A stretch of DNA of 64,000 nt. It comes from UBA1447 sp964627535. Lineage in GTDB: Bacteria; Bacillota; Clostridia; Oscillospirales; Acutalibacteraceae. The stretch spans positions 10,128-74,127 of the forward strand of contig CAZVJW010000017.1 in assembly GCA_964627535.1 (NCBI GenBank), in the 5' to 3' direction. Made by a program: the position numbers and the translations under genes. Shown here piece after piece: positions 44,432-54,600 of this stretch. The notes under the pieces were generated by a model. It did no database searches and was not told the origin of the DNA. It saw nothing but the letters and a program-made list of their open reading frames with translations. Every line of letters begins with the position of its first letter. The first letter of the stretch is position 1.

Positions 44432-44565
44432 TACTAATTCACGATTAAAAAACCTCTAAAAAATTAAGCAAAAGCTTTGATTTATACTATTCTCCATTTT
44501 AATGCAGAATAGTATTATGCGGTTTTGTATGGATTTTTAAGTTGGGATTTTATGAGTAATTAGTA
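44432..44565 (+). mobile_element. TACTAATT-family element, subtype A long (134 bp), TSD TCA
   Basis: Starts TACTAATTCACGATTAAAA and ends GAGTAATTAGTA. Flanks TCA at 44429-44431 and 44566-44568; nested palindrome inside. Confidence 0.93.
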
Positions 44566-44569
44566 TCAA

Positions 44570-44598
44570 TTGACAAAACATACAATCGCATATATAAT
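44570..44598 (+). promoter_or_regulatory. Exact consensus promoter beside a mobile element
   Basis: TTGACA (44570-44575), 17 bp, TATAAT (44593-44598). The element's right duplication ends one base before the -35. It drives the membrane-protein gene at 44679. Confidence 0.9.
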
Positions 44599-44678
44599 TA
44601 TAGACGGAAAGGATCATCTTTCAAGCACTAATAGTGTTCCGGAGAAGCATAAAACTTGGTGTTGAAAGGAGTGTCAGC

Positions 44679-45104
44679 ATGGCAAAGCAAGTTAATAAGT
44701 TTGTCTATTGGGTACCGAGAATCCTGTCAATCCTGTTTATCCTGTTCCTTGCGCTGTTTTCATTGGATGTGTTTGAAATACCGAATCAAAACGCGGGCGA
44801 AGTTGCTTTGAGGCTGCTGATACACAACATCCCGGCATTGGCATTGCTTTTTATTCTAATTATTTCCTGGAAGTACGAAATTGTCGGCGGTGTTGTGTTT
44901 ATACTGGCAGGAATCGCGTATATCATTGTTTCGGTATTTAATCAAATCGAGTGGTACTTCATTATTTCCTGGGGTCTACAGATTGCAGGTCCGGCTTTTC
45001 TTATTGGGATTTTATTTTTGATGAACTGGAAGCAGAAGAAAAACCATAAAGCACCGAAAAACGAGACTTTGTTTGCGGACAGCGAACCGCCGAAAACCGT
45101 TTAA
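44679..45104 (+). CDS. Small four-helix membrane protein
   Basis: 141 residues from ATG 44679 behind GAAAGGAGTG. Four hydrophobic segments: ILSILFILFLALFSLDVF, IPALALLFILIISWKY, VVFILAGIAYIIVSVF and WGLQIAGPAFLIGILFLMN, then a basic tail. No named family comes to mind with certainty; similar small proteins are widely distributed. The stop TAA is the target duplication of the following element. Confidence 0.85.
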   Translation: MAKQVNKFVYWVPRILSILFILFLALFSLDVFEIPNQNAGEVALRLLIHNIPALALLFILIISWKYEIVGGVVFILAGIAYIIVSVFNQIEWYFIISWGLQIAGPAFLIGILFLMNWKQKKNHKAPKNETLFADSEPPKTV

Positions 45105-45204
45105 TACTAATTCGCAATTAAAAACCTCTAAAAAATCAAGCAAAAGCTTTGATTTAGTAGGTTTTGTGCGGATTTTTTAGTTAGGTTTTTATGAGTAATT
45201 AGTA
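45105..45204 (+). mobile_element. TACTAATT-family element, subtype A short (100 bp), TSD TAA
   Basis: Starts TACTAATTCGCAATTAAAAA and ends GAGTAATTAGTA. Flanks TAA (45102-45104, the preceding gene's stop) and TAA (45205-45207). Confidence 0.93.
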
Positions 45205-45207
45205 TAA

Positions 45208-45532
45208 ATAAGCGATAATGGATTAACTGTGTTAAATGCGGGGTTGCATTTGGCCGTTTTCCCAGCACATAACAAATAACAAACCGGCCGGGTATGGCTG
45301 GTTTTTTTCGTTTTACTTCACAGCCTGTTTATCAGTGATTGAACAATACCCGGTATACACACCTAAGCCATATACTGTTGCCGTGAATTGATATAAAAAT
45401 CTTCATAAATCAAAAACCGGTGAATTTATGGTTGCGTTTATAGCTCAAACAAGAGATAATAGCATAGATATTAATCATGCGTAATAAAAACCCGGAACAA
45501 ACACGGCGTGAAAGAAATTATAAGAGGGTTAC
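45208..45532. other. Intergenic region with one hairpin terminator
   Basis: AACCGGCC (45282-45289) pairs with GGCTGGTT (45296-45303, one G-U) and is followed by T's: a probable terminator for the upstream membrane-protein gene. The remaining AT-rich sequence shows nothing else I can support. Confidence 0.6.
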
Positions 45533-46441
45533 ATGAAAGAAATTTTATTCAGCAGCTTTGACGGTAAAAAATTGGCTTGTTTCCTTTGGGATGATGTCGA
45601 AAATCCGAAGGGGGTCATTCAACTTGTGCATGGACTGACATCACACACCATGCGCTATGATGATTTTGCCAAAAAACTCAACCGCGCCGGCTATATCGTT
45701 TTTGGGGACGACCACCGGATGAACGGTAAAACCGCCGGGCTTGAAAATCTTGGCAAAGCAGGCAGCAACAATTTCAATGAGAATGTTTTTGATGAGATTG
45801 AAATTACAAAAATGCTGAAGGAAAAATACAAACTGCCTGTTCAGCTTTTTGCTCACAGTTACGGCTCTTTTCTCGGTCAACGATTTATTGAACTCGCCGG
45901 TGATTTGATTGACGGCATTCTGCTCAGCGGCTCCGCATATATGGGGGGCAAGATGTTGTTCTGGGGTAAGGTTATCACCCTGTTTCAACGGATATTCTGT
46001 AAAACCTACGGTCCCGGGAAAATGTTTTATAAAATGACCTTCACATCAAATGACCAATACTTTTTGCAGGATAACGTTAAAAACGCCTGGCTGAACCGCG
46101 ATTTGGAAAAAGTCAATATTTATAATGCCGACCCTTATTGTGATTTCATCATGTCAAACGGCTTTTTCTACGCTCTTATGCGCGGACTCGATGACGCCTA
46201 TAAAAAGCAGAATCTCGGCAAGATAAGAAAAGACCTGCCAATCGCCCTGATGAGCGGGGAAAAAGACCCTGTCGGCGGTATGGGCGTAAAAGTAAAAGCC
46301 CTCCATGAACTTTACCGCTCTCTGGGGCTGAAGGTGACGATGAAAATTTACAAAGATGTCCGCCATGAGCTGACGGGGGATTTTGACGAGCAGGCAATTG
46401 TCGCTGACATGTTAAATTTTTTTAATTCAAATACAAAATAA
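45533..46441 (+). CDS. Alpha/beta hydrolase, lysophospholipase-like
   Basis: 302 residues. Domain marks: VIQLVHGLTSHTMRYDDFAKKLNRAGY, GDDHRMNGKT, nucleophile Ser in LFAHSYGSFLGQ, Asp in LMSGEKDPVGG, and catalytic His in VRHELTGDF. The layout is that of monoglyceride-lipase/lysophospholipase-type serine hydrolases (hydrolase_4). Cytosolic. First gene of a probable operon with the LarA-like protein 11 bases downstream. Confidence 0.92.
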   Translation: MKEILFSSFDGKKLACFLWDDVENPKGVIQLVHGLTSHTMRYDDFAKKLNRAGYIVFGDDHRMNGKTAGLENLGKAGSNNFNENVFDEIEITKMLKEKYKLPVQLFAHSYGSFLGQRFIELAGDLIDGILLSGSAYMGGKMLFWGKVITLFQRIFCKTYGPGKMFYKMTFTSNDQYFLQDNVKNAWLNRDLEKVNIYNADPYCDFIMSNGFFYALMRGLDDAYKKQNLGKIRKDLPIALMSGEKDPVGGMGVKVKALHELYRSLGLKVTMKIYKDVRHELTGDFDEQAIVADMLNFFNSNTK

Positions 46442-46452
46442 CGGGAGCTGCC

Positions 46453-47703
46453 ATGGAAAATACCATCAAGCTTGACTACGGAAAAAAAGGGCTTTGCATC
46501 AGCCTTGCGGGTGCGGATGTTATCCAGCCGTCGGATCAGCCGGCCGCGGAAAACCCCGCGGGACTTATCCGGCAAAAACTCTATAAGCCGGACTGCGGGA
46601 AAGGTTTGACGGAGCTTGTCAAAGGCCGGCAGACCGTCGCGGTTGCCCACACGGATATGACACGCGCAACGCCCAACCGCATCCTCATACCCGTTATTGT
46701 AAACGAACTGCGGAAATTGGGAATTAAGAAAGAAAATATTGTTTTGGTCAATATGACCGGCAGCCACCGACCGCAGACGCATGATGAACTGGTGCAAATG
46801 CTGGGGTATGATATTATATCGGATTACAAATGCTTTCAGCACAACAGTTTTGACAAAGACTCCATGGTGTTGGCAGGTTCTTTGGACGGGTTCCCGCTGT
46901 ACATCAACAAAGAATTTATGGGGGCGGACCTGAAGATATGCACGGGCTTTATCGAACCGCATTTTTTCGCGGGTTTCAGCGGAGGCCCGAAAGCAGTGCT
47001 GCCCGGCCTTTGCGACATTGACAGCATCATGCGCAACCATAACGCGCAAAGAATCGGGGACAGCAAAGCAACCTGGGGCGTTACAGACGGCAACCCGGTT
47101 TGGGAAAATATCCGTGAAGGCTGCAAAACAGCCGACCCGGATTTTTTAGTCAATGTTGCAATGAATACACGGGAGGAAATATCGGGGGTATTTACCGGCG
47201 AATGGGAGCGGGCACATAAAAAGGGTTATGATTTTGTAAGAAGAAACGCTATGCGAAAAGTCGACAGGCTTTATGACATTGTCATAACATCCAACAGCGG
47301 ATATCCGCTTGATATGAACCTGTACCAATGTGTGAAAGGGATGAGCTGTGCCGCGCAGATTGTAAAAGAAAACGGGACGATCATCATTGCCGGTGAATGT
47401 TCCGACGGCCTGCCGAAAAACAGCTCTTATGAAAAAATCCTTAACATGGCGGGGACACCCGGGGAGCTGTTTGACTTGATTAACCAAAGCAAAGAAATGA
47501 TGCCCGAACAATGGCAGGTGCAGATACAGACGAGAATTCAGAAAAAGGCGAATGTGTATGTATATTCCGATTGCCTGAGCGATGAGGAGATAAAACAGGC
47601 GCTGCTGCTGCCCTGCAGAGATATTGAAGCGCTTGTGCGGCTGCTCGGCGGCAGTGTCGCTGTTTTGCCGAAAGGTCCGCAGACAATACCCTACTACGCA
47701 TAA
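46453..47703 (+). CDS. LarA-family nickel-pincer-type racemase homologue
   Basis: 416 residues. LarA-like motifs: AVAHTDMTRATPNRILIP, MTGSHRPQTHDEL, GFIEPHFFAGFSGGPKAVLPGL (His and the pincer-attaching Lys region) and HNAQRIGD. LarA-type enzymes racemise or epimerise 2-hydroxy acids using a nickel-pincer nucleotide made by LarB, LarC and LarE. None of those makers is encoded here. Substrate unknown; neighbours do not define it. Confidence 0.88.
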   Translation: MENTIKLDYGKKGLCISLAGADVIQPSDQPAAENPAGLIRQKLYKPDCGKGLTELVKGRQTVAVAHTDMTRATPNRILIPVIVNELRKLGIKKENIVLVNMTGSHRPQTHDELVQMLGYDIISDYKCFQHNSFDKDSMVLAGSLDGFPLYINKEFMGADLKICTGFIEPHFFAGFSGGPKAVLPGLCDIDSIMRNHNAQRIGDSKATWGVTDGNPVWENIREGCKTADPDFLVNVAMNTREEISGVFTGEWERAHKKGYDFVRRNAMRKVDRLYDIVITSNSGYPLDMNLYQCVKGMSCAAQIVKENGTIIIAGECSDGLPKNSSYEKILNMAGTPGELFDLINQSKEMMPEQWQVQIQTRIQKKANVYVYSDCLSDEEIKQALLLPCRDIEALVRLLGGSVAVLPKGPQTIPYYA

Positions 47704-47750
47704 AACTGTTTACAAAAAGTAAAATTTAACCGAAAAATCAGGGAGGAAAA

Positions 47751-49070
47751 ATGAGCAAAAAAATTATTGTGGCGGGCGCAGGCCACGGCGGCCTTGTTGC
47801 CGCTGCGTATTTGGCACAACAGGGTTATGAAACAGAGATTTTCGAACAGAAAAAAAGGGAGGAACTGGGTTACGACTGGCACGACACCATCGGGCGCGAT
47901 ACTTTTGACATTGCGGGTATAACAGAGTATGACCGCAGCAGAATGACGCTCAGAAGAGACTCGACCTTTTATGCGCCGTCGTTAAAAACACCCGTATCAT
48001 ATGATATCAATCCCGAACGGGCAGCGCTGGAAATCGAACGCAAGGATATGTATGATTACTTGATTAAAAATGCCGAATGCAAAGGGGCGAAAATCAACTA
48101 TTCAAAGCATGTGGAAGGCCCGCTCCTTGATAAAAACAGCGATGTGTGCGGGCTGATTGTGGATGGCAATGAAGTGCCGGCCGACTTGGTTATTGACAGC
48201 GCAGGTTTGTTTTCGCCCGTTATCGCGGGACTGCCGGAGAAATACCGTATGAACGATATCTATTCCGAAGGCGATATTTTCCACACCTACAGAGCCTATT
48301 ACAACCTTGTTGAAGGCGTCAGCACCCCAAACATGGAGCGGTACAATATTTATTTCAGGTTCAAGGGGATCAAGGGGATTGCCTGGTTTAAGATTTCGGA
48401 CGGTATGGCGGATTTCCTTATCGGCAGTGTTAAACCGCTCAGTTTTGAAAAAGTTCAGGCAGTGCTCATCGAAATGAGAAAAGTTCAGCCCGTTATCGGC
48501 GAAAAACTGCTGCGGGGCGGACAAATCGTCGACATCCCCATCAAGTCCACGCATTCGCTGCTTGTCGGCAACAATTATGCCGCTGTAGGTGACGTTGTCT
48601 CCATGCCGGACCCGATGAACGGCTCCGGGATAACAACTGCCGTGAAGGCGGGGGCAATGCTTGCCGAAACAATTATTAATATTGACAAGGCGGGCAAGCC
48701 GTTCGCTGCCTCGGAACTTTGGAATTATCAGGTTGAATATTATAAAGAAGTTGCCAATAAAGCGATTGCAACTTCAGTTTTAAAAAACTGCCTGCTCAGC
48801 TATTCGGAGCGCGCACTGAACTTCTTCTTTGATAAGAAAATATTAACGGCAAACGAGCTTGGCGGAAACGGTAATGCGATGAAGATGGACAAAGCGGAAA
48901 TGATAGCGAAACTTAAACGCGGATTAAGGCGGCCGATCAGTTTGCTGAAGCTGAAAAAAGCAGTCGACATCTCAAAAGAGGCAAAAAAAATCGCGCTTGC
49001 AATTCCGGAATTATATGATGAAGTTGTTGTTGATACTTGGAGAAAGAAACTGGTGTCTTATTTGATGTGA
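47751..49070 (+). CDS. FAD-dependent oxidoreductase, geranylgeranyl-reductase-like
   Basis: 439 residues, AGGGAGGAAAA upstream. The dinucleotide fold is KIIVAGAGHGGLVAAAYLAQQGYETEIFEQ; a second FAD motif is YAAVGDVVSMPDPMNGSGITTAVKAG. The size and the PMNGSGI segment fit the digeranylgeranylglycerophospholipid-reductase-like flavoprotein group. Substrate unknown. The stop TGA is the target site of a mobile element. Confidence 0.87.
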   Translation: MSKKIIVAGAGHGGLVAAAYLAQQGYETEIFEQKKREELGYDWHDTIGRDTFDIAGITEYDRSRMTLRRDSTFYAPSLKTPVSYDINPERAALEIERKDMYDYLIKNAECKGAKINYSKHVEGPLLDKNSDVCGLIVDGNEVPADLVIDSAGLFSPVIAGLPEKYRMNDIYSEGDIFHTYRAYYNLVEGVSTPNMERYNIYFRFKGIKGIAWFKISDGMADFLIGSVKPLSFEKVQAVLIEMRKVQPVIGEKLLRGGQIVDIPIKSTHSLLVGNNYAAVGDVVSMPDPMNGSGITTAVKAGAMLAETIINIDKAGKPFAASELWNYQVEYYKEVANKAIATSVLKNCLLSYSERALNFFFDKKILTANELGGNGNAMKMDKAEMIAKLKRGLRRPISLLKLKKAVDISKEAKKIALAIPELYDEVVVDTWRKKLVSYLM

Positions 49071-49170
49071 TACTAATTAACGATTAAAAACCTCTAAAAA
49101 ATCAAGCAACAGCTTTGATTTATAAGGTTTTGTGCGGATTTTTTAGTTAGGCTTTTATAAGTAATTAATA
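49071..49170 (+). mobile_element. TACTAATT-family element, subtype A short (100 bp), TSD TGA
   Basis: Starts TACTAATTAACGATTAAAAAC and ends AAGTAATTAATA. Flanks TGA (49068-49070, stop of the preceding gene) and TGA (49171-49173). Confidence 0.92.
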
Positions 49171-49184
49171 TGAGAGGGCATGGC

Positions 49185-50069
49185 ATGGAGTTTATTCCTG
49201 CGAAAACAATTGTCTCCGGCTATACAAACGGCAATTCCTGGTTCGGCAGCAACTACAATATGAATATTTACAAAGGCTGCTGCCACGGCTGCATTTACTG
49301 TGACAGCCGCAGCGAATGCTACAGAGTCGAAAATTTCGACACCGTCAGGGCGAAAGAAAACGCGCTTGCCACCATAGAGCGTGAACTGAAATCAAAACGC
49401 AAAACCGGCGTTATCGGCACCGGCGCGATGAGCGACCCGTATAACCCGTTCGAAAAAGAATATAAGCTCACAAGAGGCGCGCTTGAAATCATTGACCGTT
49501 ACCGCTTCGGCATTGCGATTGCGACAAAGAGTGATCTGGTAACAAGGGATATTGATCTGCTGAAATCAATTTCAATTCAGTCACCGGTTCTTATTAAGCT
49601 GACGATTACAACCGCCGCCGATGAGCTTTGCAAAAAGATTGAACCGAACGCTCCTCTTTCCTCCGAACGGTTCGCGGCTGTTAAAAAGCTTTCGGACGCT
49701 GGTATTTTTGCGGGTGTGCTGTTAATGCCGGTGCTGCCCTTAATTGAGGACACTGTTGAAAATATCGCGGGCATTGTCAAGCGCGCGCATGAAAACGGCG
49801 CGAAGTTTATTTATCCGGCGTTCGGCGTCACCCTGCGGCAAAACCAGCGGGACTGGTTTTATCAAAAACTCGACGAATCATTTCCCGGGATGAAAGCAAA
49901 ATACATCAAACAATTCGGCGACACCTACGAATGCAGGTCACCCAATTCAAAAGCCCTTTGGAAAATTTTTCAAAGCGGGTGCGAACAATACGGCTTGATT
50001 TACAAGATGCCGGACATTATTGCGGGCTATAAAAGCGGTTACGGTGAAGATCAGCTTTCTTTATTTTAA
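49185..50069 (+). CDS. Radical SAM protein, spore photoproduct lyase-like family
   Basis: 294 residues from ATG 49185, preceded by AGAGGG; an earlier in-frame ATG at 49170 spans the mobile element's right end. The radical SAM motif is KGCCHGCIYCDSRS, Cys-x3-Cys-x2-Cys. Further marks: GTGAMSDPYNPFEKEYKLTRGALE, IATKSDLVTRD, LMPVLPLIEDT. The pattern is that of the SPL-family radical SAM group whose members are mostly uncharacterised; the partner of the cluster is unknown. It is not a glycyl-radical activase by motif. Confidence 0.9.
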   Translation: MEFIPAKTIVSGYTNGNSWFGSNYNMNIYKGCCHGCIYCDSRSECYRVENFDTVRAKENALATIERELKSKRKTGVIGTGAMSDPYNPFEKEYKLTRGALEIIDRYRFGIAIATKSDLVTRDIDLLKSISIQSPVLIKLTITTAADELCKKIEPNAPLSSERFAAVKKLSDAGIFAGVLLMPVLPLIEDTVENIAGIVKRAHENGAKFIYPAFGVTLRQNQRDWFYQKLDESFPGMKAKYIKQFGDTYECRSPNSKALWKIFQSGCEQYGLIYKMPDIIAGYKSGYGEDQLSLF

Positions 50070-50096
50070 TCACAATAAAATACCGGAGGTTATCAA

Positions 50097-51332
50097 ATGA
50101 ATAACGACAACCAAATTCTCAGACAGCTCGCGCGTGAATATTATCAGCTTTCAAAAGAGGAAAGAAACACCGAGAGGAGAAAACTCCACACGGCTGTGAA
50201 TGATCTAAAGATGATACGGCCGGTCGTGATGATTGACGAATTGCCGTGGAACGAAATGAATATCGATGACGAGCTGACCACGAAGTGCGAAAATCCGTTT
50301 CTTCACGGTGTCGAGTGGTTCCTGCGCTCTAATATATATAAATACAAACACATGCCCGCGGACATGTTCCTTCGCCCGTATATTCCGATTTCAAAGGTAG
50401 TGCGATCAACCGGCAACGGCATGCGCGTGCAGGAAAAGACGCTGAAAACCAGCGAAAAAAACAGCATTATTTCCCATGAATATACCGACCAGTTAAAGAC
50501 CGATGAAGATTTGGAAAAGCTTCAGCTTCCTGTCATCACCTACGACAGCGAATCAACCTTGAAGCAGTATGAATACATCGGCGAAATCCTCGGCGATATC
50601 ATTCCGCTGAAAATTACCGGGCGTGACCATACGCATTTTGCCCCCTGGGATGAGATTTCGATGCTTCGCGGCGTCACAAGCTTGCTGATGGATTTAATCG
50701 AACGCCCGGAGTTTTCCCACAAGCTTGTTGCAAGGCTTGCCGAAATAAACCTGGCGGAAATGGAGCAGTATGAGGCCTTGGGCTTATATGAGAGCGATCC
50801 GTTTTCTCTGCACTGCACACCGATTTTAACAAGCGATTTGCCGGGGAAAGACTTTGACGGCGAAAAAATGACAAGAAAAGATATTTGGGGCAGGGGCACC
50901 GCGCAGATTTTCGCTTCCGTCTCAAAGGCCATGCATGAAGAGTTTGATATTGAATATATGAAGCAGACCATCGGGCAGTGCGGGCTGGTGTATTACGGCT
51001 GCTGCGAGCCGCTGGATAAAAAGATAGATATTGTCGAAAAAATTCCGAACCTGCGGAAAATCGGCGTCACCCCCTGGGCGGATGTGGATTTGGCGACGGA
51101 AATCATCGGCAAAAAATATGTGGTTTCCTCCAAACCGAATCCCGCTTCCGTCGGGGTCGCCATGCTTGACAAAGATGCTTTGAAAAAAGAGATCGGTGGC
51201 ATTTTGGACGCCTGCAAGCGGAACTCCTGTTCCTGTGATATTACACTCAAAGACATCAGCACCTGTGGGAGCAGGCCGGAAAATATCTTTGAATGGGAAC
51301 AGACGGTAATGGATATGGTGGGGAATTATTGA
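50097..51332 (+). CDS. Uroporphyrinogen-decarboxylase-fold protein (MtaA/UroD-like)
   Basis: 411 residues, 27 bases after the previous gene. The TIM-barrel motifs are GRDHTHFAPWDEISMLRG, LIERPEFSHKLVARLAEI, YYGCCEPLDKKI and ISTCGSRPENIFEW. It matches large URO-D-superfamily proteins of anaerobes, many of which are corrinoid-linked methyltransferases or demethylases. No corrinoid protein is adjacent. Haem synthesis is unlikely to be its job because no other haem gene is nearby. Confidence 0.85.
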   Translation: MNNDNQILRQLAREYYQLSKEERNTERRKLHTAVNDLKMIRPVVMIDELPWNEMNIDDELTTKCENPFLHGVEWFLRSNIYKYKHMPADMFLRPYIPISKVVRSTGNGMRVQEKTLKTSEKNSIISHEYTDQLKTDEDLEKLQLPVITYDSESTLKQYEYIGEILGDIIPLKITGRDHTHFAPWDEISMLRGVTSLLMDLIERPEFSHKLVARLAEINLAEMEQYEALGLYESDPFSLHCTPILTSDLPGKDFDGEKMTRKDIWGRGTAQIFASVSKAMHEEFDIEYMKQTIGQCGLVYYGCCEPLDKKIDIVEKIPNLRKIGVTPWADVDLATEIIGKKYVVSSKPNPASVGVAMLDKDALKKEIGGILDACKRNSCSCDITLKDISTCGSRPENIFEWEQTVMDMVGNY

Positions 51333-51401
51333 TTGGTTCACCTGTGGATTGTATATATAAATAAACACAATGTTGGGGCGAACATTATGTCGCCCGAAGG
51401 T

Positions 51402-51595
51402 CTACCTCTCAGTCACTAAAACTAATCCCTGAAAATTTTTGGGATTAGTTAAATGTGACAGCTCGCCTACATAGGCGAGCCAAATAGGGTGCTGCCGCAA
51501 AAATTGCATATCATTTTTAGAGTTAGAGCGGAAAATTCCCGTAATGCCTCGCCTATGTAGGCGAGGTGGCAGGCTTTAGCCTGACGGAGAGGTAG
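51402..51595. repeat. Palindrome-rich interspersed repeat
   Basis: Ends CTACCTCTCAGTCA (51402-51415) and TGACGGAGAGGTAG (51582-51595), inverse apart from one base. Inside are ACTAATCCC/GGGATTAGT (51421-51449), GCTCGCCTACATAGGCGAGC (51461-51480) and CCTCGCCTATGTAGGCGAGG (51547-51566). From memory, repeats with these CTCTCAGTC/GACGGAGAG ends occur in many gut Clostridia. It sits directly upstream of the giant protein gene. The hairpin GGGCGA/TCGCCC before it (51376-51396) may terminate the UroD-like transcript. Confidence 0.7.
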
Positions 51596-51627
51596 GCTAT
51601 AGAAAACTTTTCAAGGAGGACAAAAAC

Positions 51628-54600
51628 ATGAAACAAATTTCCAAACGGCTTTTTGGCGCTTTCTTGGCTATTATTATGTTGCTTGCTATAGTTCCAAACG
51701 GTGTTTTCCAAGTACAAGCAACTGGTAGTAACCCTAGGTTTCCCGTTGACAAGGGATTAGGCAGTTGGTACGGGTTGACATACTACGGACATGATGGGAA
51801 CGATAAGTACCAATATAGCGCTATAGATTTAAATATGCCTAACAATGCCGATAACCATCAAAATGTTTATGCTGTCCAAGCAGGAGTTGTTACTAGCGTT
51901 TCACCAGTTATTATAAGTCACTCTGTTCCATTAATTCTAAAAAACAGTTATACTTATTCTAATTGGTATTCAATATATGGACATATGGACAATATTCAAG
52001 TCAAACAATGGCAAACTGTTAAAATAGGAGATCTATTAGGCAAGGTTAGCAATGTTGGAGCTGAAACACCGCATTTGCACTTTGCACTTTATTCCAATTA
52101 TACTAATTCTATTGACAGCTCAATATCACCATATTGGTTGCCCGGAGATTATGATGATTACAATCTATATGCTGATGACGCGAATGGAAATCGTGTGCCA
52201 GCTGGATTATACGAAACATTAATTTTCAGACCAATGCCAACTCAGACGCCAGTGGTTGTCCAAAATAATTATTCAACTGGGGATATTATTGAATTTGGTA
52301 CATACCCGCAAACTAAGGTGACAAATTCAACCTTAATTTCTGTACTTAATTCCCAAACACTTCAAGCCGACAGCACTGTCACCTATGGCGGTTTAAAATA
52401 CAAAAAGGTTTATTTTACGCAGTACAATAATTCATGGCCGCAGTCAGCGAATGGCTATTACACAAACAAAATTTATTGGTTCAAATACGAGCCCATACAA
52501 TGGCGCGTTTTGTCAAACAGCAGCGACGAGCTATTTGTCATGGCGGAAAAGATACTGGACTCAAAGGCGTATAATCAGGTAAATGCTAATGTTACATGGG
52601 AAAGCTGTACGATGCGGTCATGGCTTAATAATGACTTTTACAACACGGCCTTTTCATCAACAGAGAAAGCACAGATAAATACAAGCAATGTTGTCAATGC
52701 TGTTACATCATGGGAAGGTAGAGAAGGCGGCAACAACACAAACGACAAGCTGTTCTTGTTATCCAACGCAGAATTAGTGAATCCTTCATACGGCTTTAGT
52801 TTGAGTCATTTTACTTATGATACTGCTCGCCAGGCACAGGGGACGGACTTTTCAAAAAGCAACGGACTTATTGTGAAAAATGATAATCCTTATTTAGGAA
52901 ATAGCTTTTGGTGGTTGCGATCTCCCGGCGACGATTACAATAAAACAAAGCTTGGCTATTTTGAAGGCTGTGTTGGCGGCGGCACTGCTGTCGACGGTAC
53001 TTGTTTTGGTGTACGTCCCGCTTTTAGATTAAATCTGAACTCCACAACATATGAAAACTTTAATTATAATCCCTATGTATACAGCAAAGAGCTCGCTGTA
53101 AAATGTGCGGAATATTTTTTACATACAAGAAATTATTCTGACATTAAAAAAACATTAGAAACTCAGTACTTTACGAATGTTGTGCCTTATAATCTCGGAG
53201 ATACAAATGCAGATAATGCAAGCTTCTTTTTAGCAAGAAAAAAAGTAATATACAATAATCAAGAAAGAAATTTAACTGTTGTTATTATTCGTGGAACTGA
53301 AGGAGCCGAATGGAAAGGCAATATGGATGTAACCGGAAGCAGTTACATCAATAGTATTCATTCACACCAAAGTTACTCTTTAGCAGTAACTGATGTACTT
53401 GCCAAACTTGAACAGTATCTTGGAACCGATAAGAATTCTTTGGTTTTAGTTACAGGGTTCAGCAGAGGTGCGGCAATTGCCAATTTGCTTGCAGCTGAAT
53501 TAGATGCTCATTGGGTTAATAGCAAAGTTGGTGATGTTTTTGCTTATACATTTGCAACACCAAATACTACAAATGATCCGCTTCCATGGTCTAATATTTT
53601 CAATTTTAGTTTTGATGATGATTTTGTTCCCAATTCGTTGTCATCTTGGGGTTGGGGCAAAAATGGTTTTACAAAAAGAGCTGTCGCGCAAGATTTATAT
53701 CAATCATGTGTACCTTTCAAGAATGAAATGAAAGCAAAGTGGGGTGGAAATGACCCATGCTTTAATGCGGAATACACTTCTCAGTTGATGAACTATATTG
53801 GATCAAAATGGAAGGATCTTTCTAATTATTATAAAGTAACAAATGGATTTTCTTTGTATAGATTTATGAGCGAGGTTGTGGCGCCTGCTGCATATAACCC
53901 AAATGAAGCCAACCAGAACCGGATAAAAGGTTATTGGCTTGGCTTTTCTATCTATCAGCCTATTGCAAAGTATTTTGTATTAGGTCAAGCTGTATATGGA
54001 TTTATAAAAGATACGCATAATGAATTTACTTATTATTGTGCTCTGAAAAATGGTGGATTTGATGTTTGTTATTCTAAAAAAGCAAAATCGCAGGAAGTTG
54101 ATGGGACAACTTCACCTATTAACCCAAATCAAATTGAAGTAAACAAATTAATTGCATTTGCTCAACAAGATGATAATTTGCAGAAATTAGGGTGGGATAT
54201 CAATGATTGTTCCACTTGGAAGGGTATAACATGGGATAATGAAGCCGAAAACAGAATGATTGATATTAATATCAGCTTTTTGGAGCTGTCCGGAGCTTTG
54301 GATTTAACAGGTTTTACATCACTAACAAATCTTGATTGCAGCGGAAATGGATTGACTAGCATTAACCTGACCAACTGCATTTCATTACAAAATGCAAATT
54401 GTGCATATAATTTATTATCTACGCTTTCGGCTGAAAACTTAACAAGCCTCACCACTCTAAATTGCATCTGGAACAATATCGAAACTCTAAATATAGATGG
54501 CTGCACTTCATTATTAAATTTAAAATGTAATGATAATTTATTATCTGAGCTGAATGTTGAAACCAATACATTACTTACGGATTTATATTGCGGTGATAAT

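Noticed and set aside
49170..49184. ATG 49170 as start of the radical SAM gene
   Set aside because: This ATG is formed by the mobile element's right end; the one at 49185 follows AGAGGG and starts the conserved MEFIPAKT.
49185..50069. Radical SAM gene as the activase of the glycyl radical enzyme
   Set aside because: Its motifs match the SPL-like family, not the glycyl-radical activase, and it lies 7 kb away.
50097..51332. Haem-biosynthesis uroporphyrinogen decarboxylase (hemE)
   Set aside because: The length and motifs fit the broader UroD-fold group of anaerobes, and no haem genes are adjacent.
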